From assembly GCA_001443365.1 (NCBI GenBank), contig LDXL01000008.1:142659-206658 (forward strand): 64,000 nucleotides of DNA, read 5' to 3'. Positions 31,862 through 39,586 of this stretch are shown here, one piece after another. Below the pieces are notes generated by a model. It saw only the letters and a program-made list of their open reading frames with translations. It made no database searches and was not told where the DNA came from. The position numbers and the translations under genes are program-made. Position 1 is the stretch's first letter. Every line of letters starts with the position of its first letter. Source of the stretch: Thaumarchaeota archaeon CSP1-1. Lineage in GTDB: Archaea > Thermoproteota > Nitrososphaeria > Nitrososphaerales > Nitrosopumilaceae.

Positions 31862-32725
31862 ATGTTATTAAGAAAAGCCGGATTAAATGATGTAATTGTT
31901 AAGAGGTCCATAACAGTAAAACCAACTACAACACTCTTGGAAGCAAGAGATATTTTATTTAAGCATAAAATTAGAAGGCTGATAGTTTTAGGTGCTAAAG
32001 ACAAACCTGTTGGGATAATTACTGAAAAAGATGTAGCAAAAACAGTTTACAGCCTTGGTGGAAAATCCATTAAATTAGTTAAAGTTGGAGATTTTATGTC
32101 AAAAAATCTAGTAACCGTCAAAAAAAATGCTACAGTGTATGATTGTGCTAAATTGATGAGTAATCGGAAAATTAGCTCAATAATAGTTCTTAACGAGAAA
32201 GGAGCTTTGGATGGACTTGTAACAAAAACAGATCTAGTTTCAGTATTTTTGACTCAAGCAACAAAACCTTTGAAGGTTTCTGATATTATGACCCGCAATG
32301 TAATTACTGTAACACCTTCTGATTCTGTTCTTTTAGTTGAAAGTTTGCTAATTAACAATAGAATTACAAGGATAGTAGTTGAGAGAAAAAGAAGACCTGT
32401 TGGAATTATTACTCATCGTAACTTTTTGCCTGCCAAAATACCTCACTGGATTGCAGAAACTGCAGACCCACAAGAATTAGAGAGATACCAAAAAGGCCAT
32501 CAACTAATGGAGCTGCAAACAAATCAGCTTAGCTATCTTCTTCCATTCAAAGCAGTTGATATAATGACATCAAATCCCATAACAGTAGATGCAAATGATG
32601 ATGTATCAGTGGCCGCCCTTCTTATGATTCGCCATGACATAAGTGGCCTTCCTGTTGTTAGAAAATCATCACTGGTAGGTATCATTACAAAATCAGATAT
32701 TGTAAATGCAATTGCAAAACGTTAG
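31862..32725 (+). CDS. Four-CBS-domain protein
   Basis: A 287-residue protein with loops GIITEKDVAKTV, GLVTKTDLVSVF, GIITHRNFLPAK and GIITKSDIVNAI. Between domains 3 and 4 an insert (PHWIAETADPQELERYQKGHQL) may form a linker helix. It starts an operon with a second CBS protein, YjbQ, a phosphoribosyltransferase and a small zinc protein. It is divergent from the CBS-HPF gene and shares its regulatory region. Confidence 0.92.
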   Translation: MLLRKAGLNDVIVKRSITVKPTTTLLEARDILFKHKIRRLIVLGAKDKPVGIITEKDVAKTVYSLGGKSIKLVKVGDFMSKNLVTVKKNATVYDCAKLMSNRKISSIIVLNEKGALDGLVTKTDLVSVFLTQATKPLKVSDIMTRNVITVTPSDSVLLVESLLINNRITRIVVERKRRPVGIITHRNFLPAKIPHWIAETADPQELERYQKGHQLMELQTNQLSYLLPFKAVDIMTSNPITVDANDDVSVAALLMIRHDISGLPVVRKSSLVGIITKSDIVNAIAKR

Positions 32726-32738
32726 AGAGGTTGTGGAT

Positions 32739-33575
32739 ATGACTATACAAAACTTGATTCAAAAACCAATATCGATTCTTCGTAGCTCAACAATATCAGA
32801 TGTAATCAAACAGATTCTTGAAAATAACGTTAGTCGATTGATTGTAAAAGATTCAGGAAAATCTATAGGAATTGTTACTGAAAAAGATATTGGATTTTTC
32901 TTATTCAAAGAAAATACAACCCAAAGTCTTGATGAGATTCCTCTCGATAAGATAATGAAGCCAATTGAATATGTCGATGTAACTGAATCCGTAAAAAATT
33001 GTGCAAAAATAATGACAGATAAAAAAATAAGTTCTTTGGCAGTTGGCAATGATCAAAATCTTAAAGGAATATTTACAAAAACTGATCTAACCAATTATTT
33101 TGCAAATAATTTTGCAGGAAAGAAAAAAGTAGCAGATTTTATGACACATGAATACATATCAACACATTACAGTGCAACACTTTCTCACGTAATGAAAAAA
33201 ATGCTTGAAAACCAGGTTTCAAGAATAATTACTAAAAATCAGGATAATCAGCCTGTAGGGATTATCTCGCTTAGAGATTTTTTTAGAGTTTCGTTGGATT
33301 TAGGTAGCGAAGGAGATGATGTTGGAGCTTATGCATTTTCAGACAATATGAGAAAAGGATTTCTTTCAGAATCTGGCTTTGGTGGGACCACTCTTGCAAG
33401 GGATGTCATGTCAAAGGAATTGATTTCAATAAAATTTGATCAAGACCTTGCAACTGCATCCAAGATAATTATTGAAAATGGGGTAAATGGGCTCTATGTC
33501 TTTGATGACGGTGATGGTCTTGATGGAATAATTAGTAAAACAGACATTACAAGAGCTTTGGCCTCTTTAGATTAA
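32739..33575 (+). CDS. Four-CBS-domain protein
   Basis: A 278-residue protein with loops GIVTEKDIGFFL, GIFTKTDLTNYF, GIISLRDFFRVS and GIISKTDITRAL. ATG at 32739, with a GAGAGGTTGTGGAT ribosome-binding stretch, is preferred to an upstream start at 32706 that would overlap the previous gene. It is paralogous to the four-CBS protein at 15746 (both share TKTDxT and FFSKG/SEG-type linkers). Co-transcription with 31862 is likely. Confidence 0.9.
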   Translation: MTIQNLIQKPISILRSSTISDVIKQILENNVSRLIVKDSGKSIGIVTEKDIGFFLFKENTTQSLDEIPLDKIMKPIEYVDVTESVKNCAKIMTDKKISSLAVGNDQNLKGIFTKTDLTNYFANNFAGKKKVADFMTHEYISTHYSATLSHVMKKMLENQVSRIITKNQDNQPVGIISLRDFFRVSLDLGSEGDDVGAYAFSDNMRKGFLSESGFGGTTLARDVMSKELISIKFDQDLATASKIIIENGVNGLYVFDDGDGLDGIISKTDITRALASLD

Positions 33576-33577
33576 CC

Positions 33578-33997
33578 ATGTCAGTCATTACAAAAACAAT
33601 TCAAGTGAAAACAAAAGGAGAAGATGACATTATTGACATTACTGATCAAACATCAAAAGGGATTGAAGGCTCAAAAATGAAAAATGGAGTTGTGACAATC
33701 TTTGTTTCTGGCTCTACTGCAGCTTTGACGACAATAGAGTATGAACCGGGACTCTTGTCAGACTTTCCAAAGATGCTAGAAAGGGTGGCTCCTAAGAATA
33801 TTGATTATGGACATGAGAAGTTGTGGCATGATGGAAATGGTCATTCTCATGTTAGGGCATCACTAGTAGGTCCTTCATTAACAGTGCCATTTTGTAATGG
33901 ACAGATGATGTTAGGAACGTGGCAGCAGATTGTTCTTTTAGAATTAGATACTCGAAGCAGAGAGAGAAATTTAGTCTTGCAGATATTGGGAGAATAA
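33578..33997 (+). CDS. YjbQ family (UPF0047) protein
   Basis: A 139-residue beta-sandwich protein: GVVTIFVSGSTAALTTIEYEPGLLSDF, then YGHEKLWHDGNGHSHVRASLVGPSLTVPF and GTWQQIVLLELDTRSRERNLVLQILG, the diagnostic UPF0047 pattern with conserved His. Bacterial YjbQ shows weak thiamine-phosphate synthase activity, but the physiological role is open. It is separated from the CBS gene by only 2 bp. Confidence 0.92.
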   Translation: MSVITKTIQVKTKGEDDIIDITDQTSKGIEGSKMKNGVVTIFVSGSTAALTTIEYEPGLLSDFPKMLERVAPKNIDYGHEKLWHDGNGHSHVRASLVGPSLTVPFCNGQMMLGTWQQIVLLELDTRSRERNLVLQILGE

Positions 33998-34011
33998 CAG
34001 GTTTCTGAATC

Positions 34012-34656
34012 TTGACAATTATACAAAATCGAAAGGTGGCAGGACAAAGGTTAGCAGAAAAAATTAGCAAGATCTTAAACGGAGAAAAACCAATTGTTCT
34101 TGCTATTCCACGAGGTGGAGTAGTAGTAGGTGAAGAAATTGCAAAAAAATTAGGATGTTCTTTGGATGTTATAATTTCAAAGAAAATTACTCCACCAAGT
34201 TCACCTGAATACGCAATTGGTGCAATAACACATGATGGAACAATATACCAAGGTCAATATTGGGATATGTTTTCACAAGAACCAAAATTTGAAGATGAAA
34301 TTAGCAAAAAGAAATCAGAGGTTAAAAGAAGACTTGAAGAGTATAGGGGGAGTGCTGACTACAAATTTGACAATAAGACTGTGATATTAGTAGATGATGG
34401 AATTGCAACTGGTTCAACAGTTTTTGTATTACTAAAATGGCTTTCTGAACGTAAAGTTAATCGAGTAATCTTGGCTGTACCAGTAATTCCGGCAAATACC
34501 TTCGAAGAAATGAGACCATTAGTAGATGCCATAGTAACCCTTGAGATGCCTGTTGAGTTTTATGCCGTAGGTCAATTTTACGAAGAATTTGATCAAGTAT
34601 CTGACGAAGAAGTAATGACAATACTTGAAAAATTCAAAAAAACTCCATATTGTTGA
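34012..34656 (+). CDS. Phosphoribosyltransferase-family protein
   Basis: The PRPP loop is VILVDDGIATGST, and the N-terminus holds PIVLAIPRGGVVVGEEIAKKLG with SLDVIISKKITPPSSPEYAIGAI, as in the stand-alone type I PRTase proteins often found near stress genes. A helical insert (KKKSEVKRRLEEYRG) precedes the loop. The start is TTG. Substrate is unknown; known relatives are predicted to act on nucleobases or related compounds. Confidence 0.9.
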   Translation: MTIIQNRKVAGQRLAEKISKILNGEKPIVLAIPRGGVVVGEEIAKKLGCSLDVIISKKITPPSSPEYAIGAITHDGTIYQGQYWDMFSQEPKFEDEISKKKSEVKRRLEEYRGSADYKFDNKTVILVDDGIATGSTVFVLLKWLSERKVNRVILAVPVIPANTFEEMRPLVDAIVTLEMPVEFYAVGQFYEEFDQVSDEEVMTILEKFKKTPYC

Positions 34657-34658
34657 TA

Positions 34659-34856
34659 ATGGAATTAGTTAAATCCATCAAAAGAGTATTTAGTAAATCA
34701 TTTTGTAGTATTTGTCTTTCTGAGGGAAGATTAAGTAAATGGGACAGGCTGGAGGTTTGCCCATCTTGTTTGGAAAAGATTAAAGAAATAGAATCTGAAG
34801 AACCTGTAAAAATTTCAAAAGAACAAACTGCAGGGGGTATAAAGAATGAACTTTAA
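34659..34856 (+). CDS. Small zinc-ribbon protein
   Basis: A 65-residue protein with FCSICLSEGRLSKWDRLEVCPSCLEKI, a clear two-pair zinc ribbon, and a charged C-terminus. ATG at 34659 is preferred to an upstream alternative. It follows the phosphoribosyltransferase with a gap of 2 bp, so it is the last gene of the CBS operon. Confidence 0.7.
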   Translation: MELVKSIKRVFSKSFCSICLSEGRLSKWDRLEVCPSCLEKIKEIESEEPVKISKEQTAGGIKNEL

Positions 34857-34868
34857 AATTTTTAACAA

Positions 34869-35153
34869 TCAGAATTTCTCTTGAGGAGAACCACTGTAGA
34901 AGATATAGATGTAATCTGGATCTCCAAAACCTGCTCCTTCAGATCTCATTCCTTTATCGACAAAATACGATTCTACTTTCTCTGCATCATCAGGCGTATT
35001 AGCATCCCAATCTCGCCAACTATCTGGATTTCCATGTTGAATTTTGCCCTCTCCAGCATCATTTGCCGTCCCTATTCTCCATTTGGAATAAACGCCATCT
35101 GTTTGTGACTTTACAATTTCATCTATCTCTGAGATAATCTCTGATGCTTTCAT
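34869..35153 (-). CDS. Hypothetical protein, 94 residues
   Basis: An acidic protein with WRIGTANDAGEGKIQHGNPDSWRDWDANTPDDAEKVESYFVDKGMRSEGAGFGDPDYIYIFYSG, a regular pattern of Asp, Gly and aromatic residues that I cannot assign. The stress palindrome at 35196 places it in the regulon. It is convergent with the zinc-ribbon gene. Confidence 0.7.
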   Translation of the reverse strand: MKASEIISEIDEIVKSQTDGVYSKWRIGTANDAGEGKIQHGNPDSWRDWDANTPDDAEKVESYFVDKGMRSEGAGFGDPDYIYIFYSGSPQEKF

Positions 35154-35195
35154 CTGATAACTTATTTCAAATTCCCCTTAAAATAGAGTGCAGAT

Positions 35196-35215
35196 TAAAA
35201 TCAAAACTGAAAATC
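35196..35215 (-). promoter_or_regulatory. Stress palindrome upstream of 35153
   Basis: Reads TAAAATCA-AAAC-TGAAAATC, centre 52.5 bp from the ATG. Confidence 0.5.
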
Positions 35216-35277
35216 GATTTTGATAATACAGATTAGCCTCAAATAGGTTCGATGTATTTTGGATTTAGGAGAATTCA

Positions 35278-35571
35278 TTGACACTTACTGAAAATTTTAA
35301 AAAAGAAGTTGCATTTTCGATTGAAGGCTATATTTCTCAGCTACAAAGTACTAGCTCTAAAGATTTGTTGGGAGTAAAAAAAGTTGGAAAATATGAAAAC
35401 CATAAAGATTTTTGGCATGGATATTTCTTGGGGACGATTGAAGGACAATTAATGCAGACCTTTTTCCATGATTTTAAACGTAAAATGACACAGTATGAAC
35501 GAGTTGAATTAGATCAAATCATCTCGCTTTATGACATCCACCTCCAAGAAGCAATCAGAAAATTAAAGTGA
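35278..35571 (+). CDS. Hypothetical helical protein, copy 1
   Basis: A 97-residue helical protein with TTG start. KDFWHGYFLGTIEGQLMQTFFHDFKRKMTQYERVEL matches the protein at 42649 (EFQIGYVFGKIEHKFISWFYSEYGRAQTDEEYEEF) in spacing of G-Y, I-E and aromatic residues, so the two are distant paralogues. Function unknown. Confidence 0.62.
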   Translation: MTLTENFKKEVAFSIEGYISQLQSTSSKDLLGVKKVGKYENHKDFWHGYFLGTIEGQLMQTFFHDFKRKMTQYERVELDQIISLYDIHLQEAIRKLK

Positions 35572-35580
35572 AAACTATAA

Positions 35581-36702
35581 TTAAAAAACAAATTCAAATC
35601 TTTTTTCTTGGAAATTTTTATCTAGCTTACCAACCATGTGTATCTTATTTCCACAGAATTTGCAGCAGTTATTATCATCTAAATTCCATTGTAAGATATC
35701 AAAACTGTATCTTCTAACAACAACTTTGTTACATTCAGGGCAATAGGTGTGCTCCAGTGGATGACCTGGGACATTTCCAACATATGCATACTTTAGCCCC
35801 TCTTTTTTTGCAATTTCGTAATGTTTTTCAAGTGTAGCTACTGGTGTTGGTTCAAAATCCATCATTTTGTATGAAGGATGAAATTGCAGGAAATGAATTG
35901 GCATTTCTGGGCCAAACAGATCATAGATAAATTTACATAATTTTTTGGCATGATCAAGATCATCTCCAACTTTTGGAACAATCAAATCTGTTATTTCTAC
36001 ATGAATGTTAGTTTTTTCCTTAAGCTCAACTAAAGAATCAAAAACAGGTTGTGAGCTTGGTATACCAACATATTGTCTTACGAATTTTTGTTCTCCATTT
36101 CCCTTAAAATCTACAGTGATGCAATCAAGAAACTCGTTCATCATCTTAATAGATTCTGGTGTCGCAAAACCATTGGATACAAAAGCATTGAAGAGTCCTT
36201 TTTTTCTGGCAAGAACGCCACAATCGCGTGCGTATTCAAGAAAAATACTTGGTTCATTGTACGTATATGCAATGCCTTGACATCGATAAAGCAATGCCTT
36301 TTCGACTACCTCTTCAGGTGAAATGTCAGCTCCCTCAACCTTTCTTCTTTGGCTAAGATCAAAGTTGATACAATATTTGCAAAGCCAGTTGCACCCAGTC
36401 GTACCAATAGAAAAAACCTTAGTTCCTGGCATAAAATGAGTTACAGGCTTTTTTTCAATTGGGTCTATGTGGCACGCTGCAACCTTGCCATATACAAAAA
36501 GAACAAGTTTTCCTTCCTTATTACCACGTATTCCACAAAGCCCAATCTGGTCTTTTCCAATTTCACAATACCTAGCACAGGCTAGACAACGTACCTTATG
36601 ATTTGGTAATCGCTCATAGAGAACAGCCTCCTTTTCCACATTTTTCAATGTGCAGGCGACGATAAAAGACTGACAATAATTATCAAGTGTGGTAATTATC
36701 AT
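35581..36702 (-). CDS. amrS: AmmeMemoRadiSam-type radical SAM enzyme
   Basis: A radical AdoMet enzyme of the pyruvate formate-lyase activase-like family. The cluster motif is GCNWLCKYC (CxxxCxxC); before it lie a Cys-rich segment CLACARYCEIGKDQIGLCGIRGN and ACHIDPIEKKPVTHFMPG typical of AmrS. Later motifs are AYTYNEPSIFLEYA and the C-terminal zinc ribbon CPECN...CCKFCGNKI. The family occurs in a three-gene AmrS/AmrA/AmrB set in other genomes; the partners are not seen here. The first 25 residues may not be translated. Confidence 0.9.
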   Translation of the reverse strand: MIITTLDNYCQSFIVACTLKNVEKEAVLYERLPNHKVRCLACARYCEIGKDQIGLCGIRGNKEGKLVLFVYGKVAACHIDPIEKKPVTHFMPGTKVFSIGTTGCNWLCKYCINFDLSQRRKVEGADISPEEVVEKALLYRCQGIAYTYNEPSIFLEYARDCGVLARKKGLFNAFVSNGFATPESIKMMNEFLDCITVDFKGNGEQKFVRQYVGIPSSQPVFDSLVELKEKTNIHVEITDLIVPKVGDDLDHAKKLCKFIYDLFGPEMPIHFLQFHPSYKMMDFEPTPVATLEKHYEIAKKEGLKYAYVGNVPGHPLEHTYCPECNKVVVRRYSFDILQWNLDDNNCCKFCGNKIHMVGKLDKNFQEKRFEFVF

Positions 36703-36741
36703 CTGAGAGGATTTAATTGGAGTTTAGAAAAATTAGGTAAT

Positions 36742-37947
36742 ATGAGTGCAGGGATTTTTCTAGAGCCAATAAGGAGTATGCCTACCTTTAAAAAGAGATT
36801 TGAAATCGTTGAGCGAAAGGGGATAGGTCATCCTGATACTATTTGTGATCTTGTCATGAATCAGGTTTCAATAGAATTATCTAAGATGTATCTGAAAGAA
36901 ACAGGTGCCATACAACATCACAACATGGATAAATCTCTATTAGTTGCTGGACAAAGCGAAAACAAGTTTGGAGGAGGAAAGATTACAAAACCAATGAAGT
37001 TAGTAATTGGGGATAGAGCAACATTTGAAGTTAAAGGACAGAAACTTCCAGTTGAGGATGTGACAATTTCAACTGCAAAAAAATGGTTTGATAACAATCT
37101 GAGATTTGTAAAAGAGGAACATGTAGAATATCAGCTAGAGGTTGGTACATCTTCACATGAATTACGTTCTATTTTTGAAAATCCAAAATCGTTTGTTGCA
37201 AATGATACATCAGCTTTAGTAGGTTATGCACCTTTTACAAAGACAGAATCTTCTGTGTTAGAAACTGAAGAATACATTAACTCACAAAATTTTAAAAAAG
37301 AATTTCCTGAATCTGGGGAGGATGTCAAAGTTATGGGATTCAGAAATGATAATACTTTAGATCTTACAATCGCAATGGCATTTGTTGATTCCCATGTCGA
37401 TTCAGAGAACCACTACTTTAAAAGAAAACAAGATATGTTGCAATCAATTTCTGAATTTCACAGAAAAAGAGGCGATTTTGATGAGGTCAAGATAACAATG
37501 AATAATCTTGATACAAAAAATAAGGGAATAGAGGGACTATATCTTACCGTTTTAGGAACATCAGCAGACAATGCGGATTCTGGCGAAGTGGGAAGAGGAA
37601 ATATGGCAAATCGAGTAATTTCTCTCACCAGACCTGCAGGCTCTGAGGCTACAGCAGGAAAGAATCCTGTTAGCCATATTGGTAAAATTTACAATGCATT
37701 GTCATTTAAGCTGGCAGAAGAGATTCAGAAAGCTGTTCCTGATTTAGAAGAAGTACTTGTTTGGATGTACAATGTGATTGGAAAGCCGGTAAATGAACCA
37801 AAAGCTATTATTATTCAACCTATTTCGGATAAAGAATTAGATTTAGCTAAATTTGAATCTGCAATTAAGGAAATAGTTGAACAGAACCTAAACAAAATGG
37901 ACGAGTTTTGTATGCAGCTAGCATCTGGTAAGATAGAGATTGCCTGA
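36742..37947 (+). CDS. mat: Archaeal S-adenosylmethionine synthetase
   Basis: It makes AdoMet from methionine and ATP. The 401-residue length and the motifs ERKGIGHPDTICDLVMNQVS, HHNMDKSLLVAGQ, GGGKITKPM, DNTLDLTIAMAFVD and GLYLTVLGTSADNADSGEVGRGNMANRVISLTRPAGSEATAGKNPVSHIGK fit the archaeal MAT family (COG1812). It is divergent from the radical SAM gene, with 39 bp between them, so an AdoMet maker and an AdoMet user share a promoter region. Confidence 0.96.
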   Translation: MSAGIFLEPIRSMPTFKKRFEIVERKGIGHPDTICDLVMNQVSIELSKMYLKETGAIQHHNMDKSLLVAGQSENKFGGGKITKPMKLVIGDRATFEVKGQKLPVEDVTISTAKKWFDNNLRFVKEEHVEYQLEVGTSSHELRSIFENPKSFVANDTSALVGYAPFTKTESSVLETEEYINSQNFKKEFPESGEDVKVMGFRNDNTLDLTIAMAFVDSHVDSENHYFKRKQDMLQSISEFHRKRGDFDEVKITMNNLDTKNKGIEGLYLTVLGTSADNADSGEVGRGNMANRVISLTRPAGSEATAGKNPVSHIGKIYNALSFKLAEEIQKAVPDLEEVLVWMYNVIGKPVNEPKAIIIQPISDKELDLAKFESAIKEIVEQNLNKMDEFCMQLASGKIEIA

Positions 37948-37967
37948 TTTTTTACAAATTAATACAG

Positions 37968-38087
37968 TCAATACTTATCGTAATGATTTCCCATCTTACA
38001 AAAATTACAAATGAATTCTTCATTTTGGTCAGCTTGCCCTTCAGTCATGCATTCACAGTCTAGACATTGGCACTTTATTTGGGTCAT
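37968..38087 (-). CDS. Tiny Cys-rich protein, 39 residues
   Basis: An ATG-started miniprotein with C6, C8, C11, C13 (KCQCLDCEC) and C27/C30 (FICNFCK). The cysteines could hold one or two zinc ions. It lies 12 bp downstream of the small acidic gene at 38100, so both are probably on one transcript led by the palindrome at 38279. Confidence 0.65.
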   Translation of the reverse strand: MTQIKCQCLDCECMTEGQADQNEEFICNFCKMGNHYDKY

Positions 38088-38099
38088 TTTTTGACGATA

Positions 38100-38240
38100 C
38101 TATTCTTCTGACTCTTCGTATTCTTCGTCTTTTTCGTATCCTTCTTTGAGATCAACCTGATGTGATTCTTCTTTCATTTCTTCTTGTTCGGTTTTTTTCC
38201 ATTTTTTTTCTAATTCTTTTTTTGAGTTGTTTTTTGACAT
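38100..38240 (-). CDS. Small highly charged protein, 46 residues
   Basis: Lys-rich at the N-terminus and Glu/Asp-rich at the C-terminus, with no hydrophobic core; likely unstructured. It would look like noise but for a near-perfect stress palindrome 48.5 bp upstream and a following zinc miniprotein gene. Function unknown. Confidence 0.55.
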   Translation of the reverse strand: MSKNNSKKELEKKWKKTEQEEMKEESHQVDLKEGYEKDEEYEESEE

Positions 38241-38278
38241 ACTTTGTAATCTTAAATGGTAAATATTAGAAAACGCTA

Positions 38279-38298
38279 GATTATCAAAGGTGAAAATC
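38279..38298 (-). promoter_or_regulatory. Stress palindrome upstream of 38240 (best match)
   Basis: Reads GATTATCA-AAGG-TGAAAATC, centre 48.5 bp from the ATG. Confidence 0.6.
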
Positions 38299-38311
38299 AG
38301 ACTCTATGAGA

Positions 38312-38443
38312 TTAATTTTGATTAATGGAATTACTAGAATTGGAATGAATTCCTTTTTTACAAGCCAAACAAGTTCCTCCTTCCATCTCAGCTTCAAAAA
38401 TACATCGGTCGCAGTCCCTACATTTGCATGCCAGTAGTGGCAT
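38312..38443 (-). CDS. Tiny Cys-rich protein, 43 residues
   Basis: An ATG-started miniprotein with C6, C8, C11, C14 (ACKCRDCDRC) and C25/C28 (TCLACKK), the same layout as the one at 37968. The tail is Ser/Asn-rich. It is a separate copy of this family, without a clear stress palindrome. Confidence 0.65.
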   Translation of the reverse strand: MPLLACKCRDCDRCIFEAEMEGGTCLACKKGIHSNSSNSINQN

Positions 38444-38510
38444 AGATTGTATTAGAATAAATTAAAAATAAACAGTATGAATGCATTGCACTCATTTTTA
38501 TATGGTAGAA

Positions 38511-38644
38511 ATGACGAGGACTGGAGTACTTTTCCTAGCAGGGGAAATCCTGATGTAGAACATAAACAGTCCAAGGCTTTCCTCAGAACTTTCTGTTCCT
38601 AATTCAGACGTAAACTGTATGTTTCGTCCGAACATCCTCGTCAT
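38511..38644 (-). ncRNA. Candidate multi-branched non-coding RNA, class unknown
   Basis: ATGACGAGGA (38511-38520) and TCCTCGTCAT (38635-38644) close a 134-nt element with a perfect 10-bp stem. Inside are GACG-T-AAAC/GTTTCGTC (38607-38628, loop TGTAT), TTTCC/GGAAA (38531-38547), GAAC/GTTC (38586-38598) and CTG/CAG (38521, 38567). On the minus strand a TATA-like CTTTAAGTATTATAA lies about 25 bp before 38644, so transcription would begin exactly at the stem. No open frame explains it, and it does not resemble SRP, 5S or tRNA. RNase P cannot be ruled out. Confidence 0.6.
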
Positions 38645-38705
38645 AACAGTTACGTCATTATAATACTTAAAGCATGATCATGATTTTTAGATTTGATTTT
38701 TATTA

Positions 38706-39269
38706 TTAGCTCACAGTAACTGAACCTGTCGCCCAAGGATGAATCATACAAAAATACCTGTATTCTCCAGATTTATCAAACATATGTGAAAACGTTTGTC
38801 CATTCCTTAAAAGACTGCTATCAAAATTCCCATCGGGTCCAGTAAGGACAACTCCACTGGTTACTGTGTGGGCAGATGAATCATCGTTTCTCCATAAAAT
38901 TTCTCCACCAACAAATATAGTCACATGGGGAGGATCATAGCAGAGATCCACTTTATCACATCCTGGCACAGAAGTTCCTTTGGGAATACTAACGAATTTT
39001 GCTGGAAGTTTTGCACTAACAGCTTCTTTTGTAATTTCTTGTGCTTTTTCTGTTGTCTGTTTTGCTTCTTTTGCTACTTGTTCGATATCCTCAGTCACTT
39101 TTTTGACCACCAGTGCTTCTTTTTCCAATTCACTTACTGGGGGCGATATCTTTTCAACATTTGGGGTTATATTATACATTGAGCCTAACCCTCCAGTTGC
39201 AGTAAATGCTACAGCTACACTAGTTATTGCAATAGCAAGAATAATTCCAACCTTATCCATTGATGCCAA
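38706..39269 (-). CDS. Membrane-anchored cupredoxin with a coiled linker
   Basis: An N-terminal membrane segment (VGIILAIAITSVAVAFTA) and a long Glu/Lys/Ala-rich helical stalk (about residues 40-88) carry a C-terminal blue-copper domain. Ligands visible are the His in SSAHTVTSG and the Cys and His of YFCMIHPWATG; the Met seen in the relative at 12080 is replaced by Ala, so the axial ligand is absent or different. A CDKVDLCYDPP loop adds a Cys pair. The start at 39269 lies 50.5 bp from a stress palindrome. Confidence 0.9.
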   Translation of the reverse strand: MASMDKVGIILAIAITSVAVAFTATGGLGSMYNITPNVEKISPPVSELEKEALVVKKVTEDIEQVAKEAKQTTEKAQEITKEAVSAKLPAKFVSIPKGTSVPGCDKVDLCYDPPHVTIFVGGEILWRNDDSSAHTVTSGVVLTGPDGNFDSSLLRNGQTFSHMFDKSGEYRYFCMIHPWATGSVTVS

Positions 39270-39309
39270 TGTTTTGTAAAAACAGACGAGTCTACATAAA
39301 GATGAGGTA

Positions 39310-39329
39310 AATTATCATTAGTAAGAATC
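39310..39329 (-). promoter_or_regulatory. Stress palindrome upstream of cupredoxin 39269
   Basis: Reads AATTATCA-TTAG-TAAGAATC, centre 50.5 bp from the ATG. Confidence 0.55.
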
Positions 39330-39352
39330 CACAGATGTTTCAATTTTGAATT

Positions 39353-39505
39353 TTAGATTTCTTCGATTGTAATTTTGATTTGTTTGCCTTCGTACTTTTT
39401 TGATATTTCTTTAACACGATCTGCTGGAACTATAATAATTCGTCTCTCATTACCGTTTGAATCACTGCCTGATTTTGCAATTTTTGTTACAAATGAGGTT
39501 GCCAT
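39353..39505 (-). CDS. Small AbrB-like protein, 50 residues
   Basis: ATSFVTKIAKSG, then RRIIIVPADRVKEISKKYEGKQIKITIEEI follows the V-x-K-I-x-K-S/N-G ... I-x-V/I-P ... G-x-x-I-x-I-x-I pattern of swapped-hairpin AbrB domains. ATG at 39505 is preferred to the longer frame at 39553, which would begin inside an inverted repeat. It is divergent from TFB copy 2, and could bind the palindromes between them. The assignment is by pattern only. Confidence 0.6.
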   Translation of the reverse strand: MATSFVTKIAKSGSDSNGNERRIIIVPADRVKEISKKYEGKQIKITIEEI

Positions 39506-39543
39506 GCAACCATTAGTTAAAGACACTATATAAAAATACACAT

Positions 39544-39586
39544 TTATACACAATGTATATATATGTATGATTGTGTATAATTATAC
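39544..39586. promoter_or_regulatory. Long inverted repeat and palindrome at the TFB 2 promoter
   Basis: TTATACACAAT (39544-39554) and ATTGTGTATAA (39570-39580) are exact 11-bp inverted repeats. GTATAATTATAC (39575-39586) is a perfect palindrome that ends at the ATG of TFB 2. They overlap the presumed TATA/start region, so a bound protein would block transcription. Confidence 0.6.
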
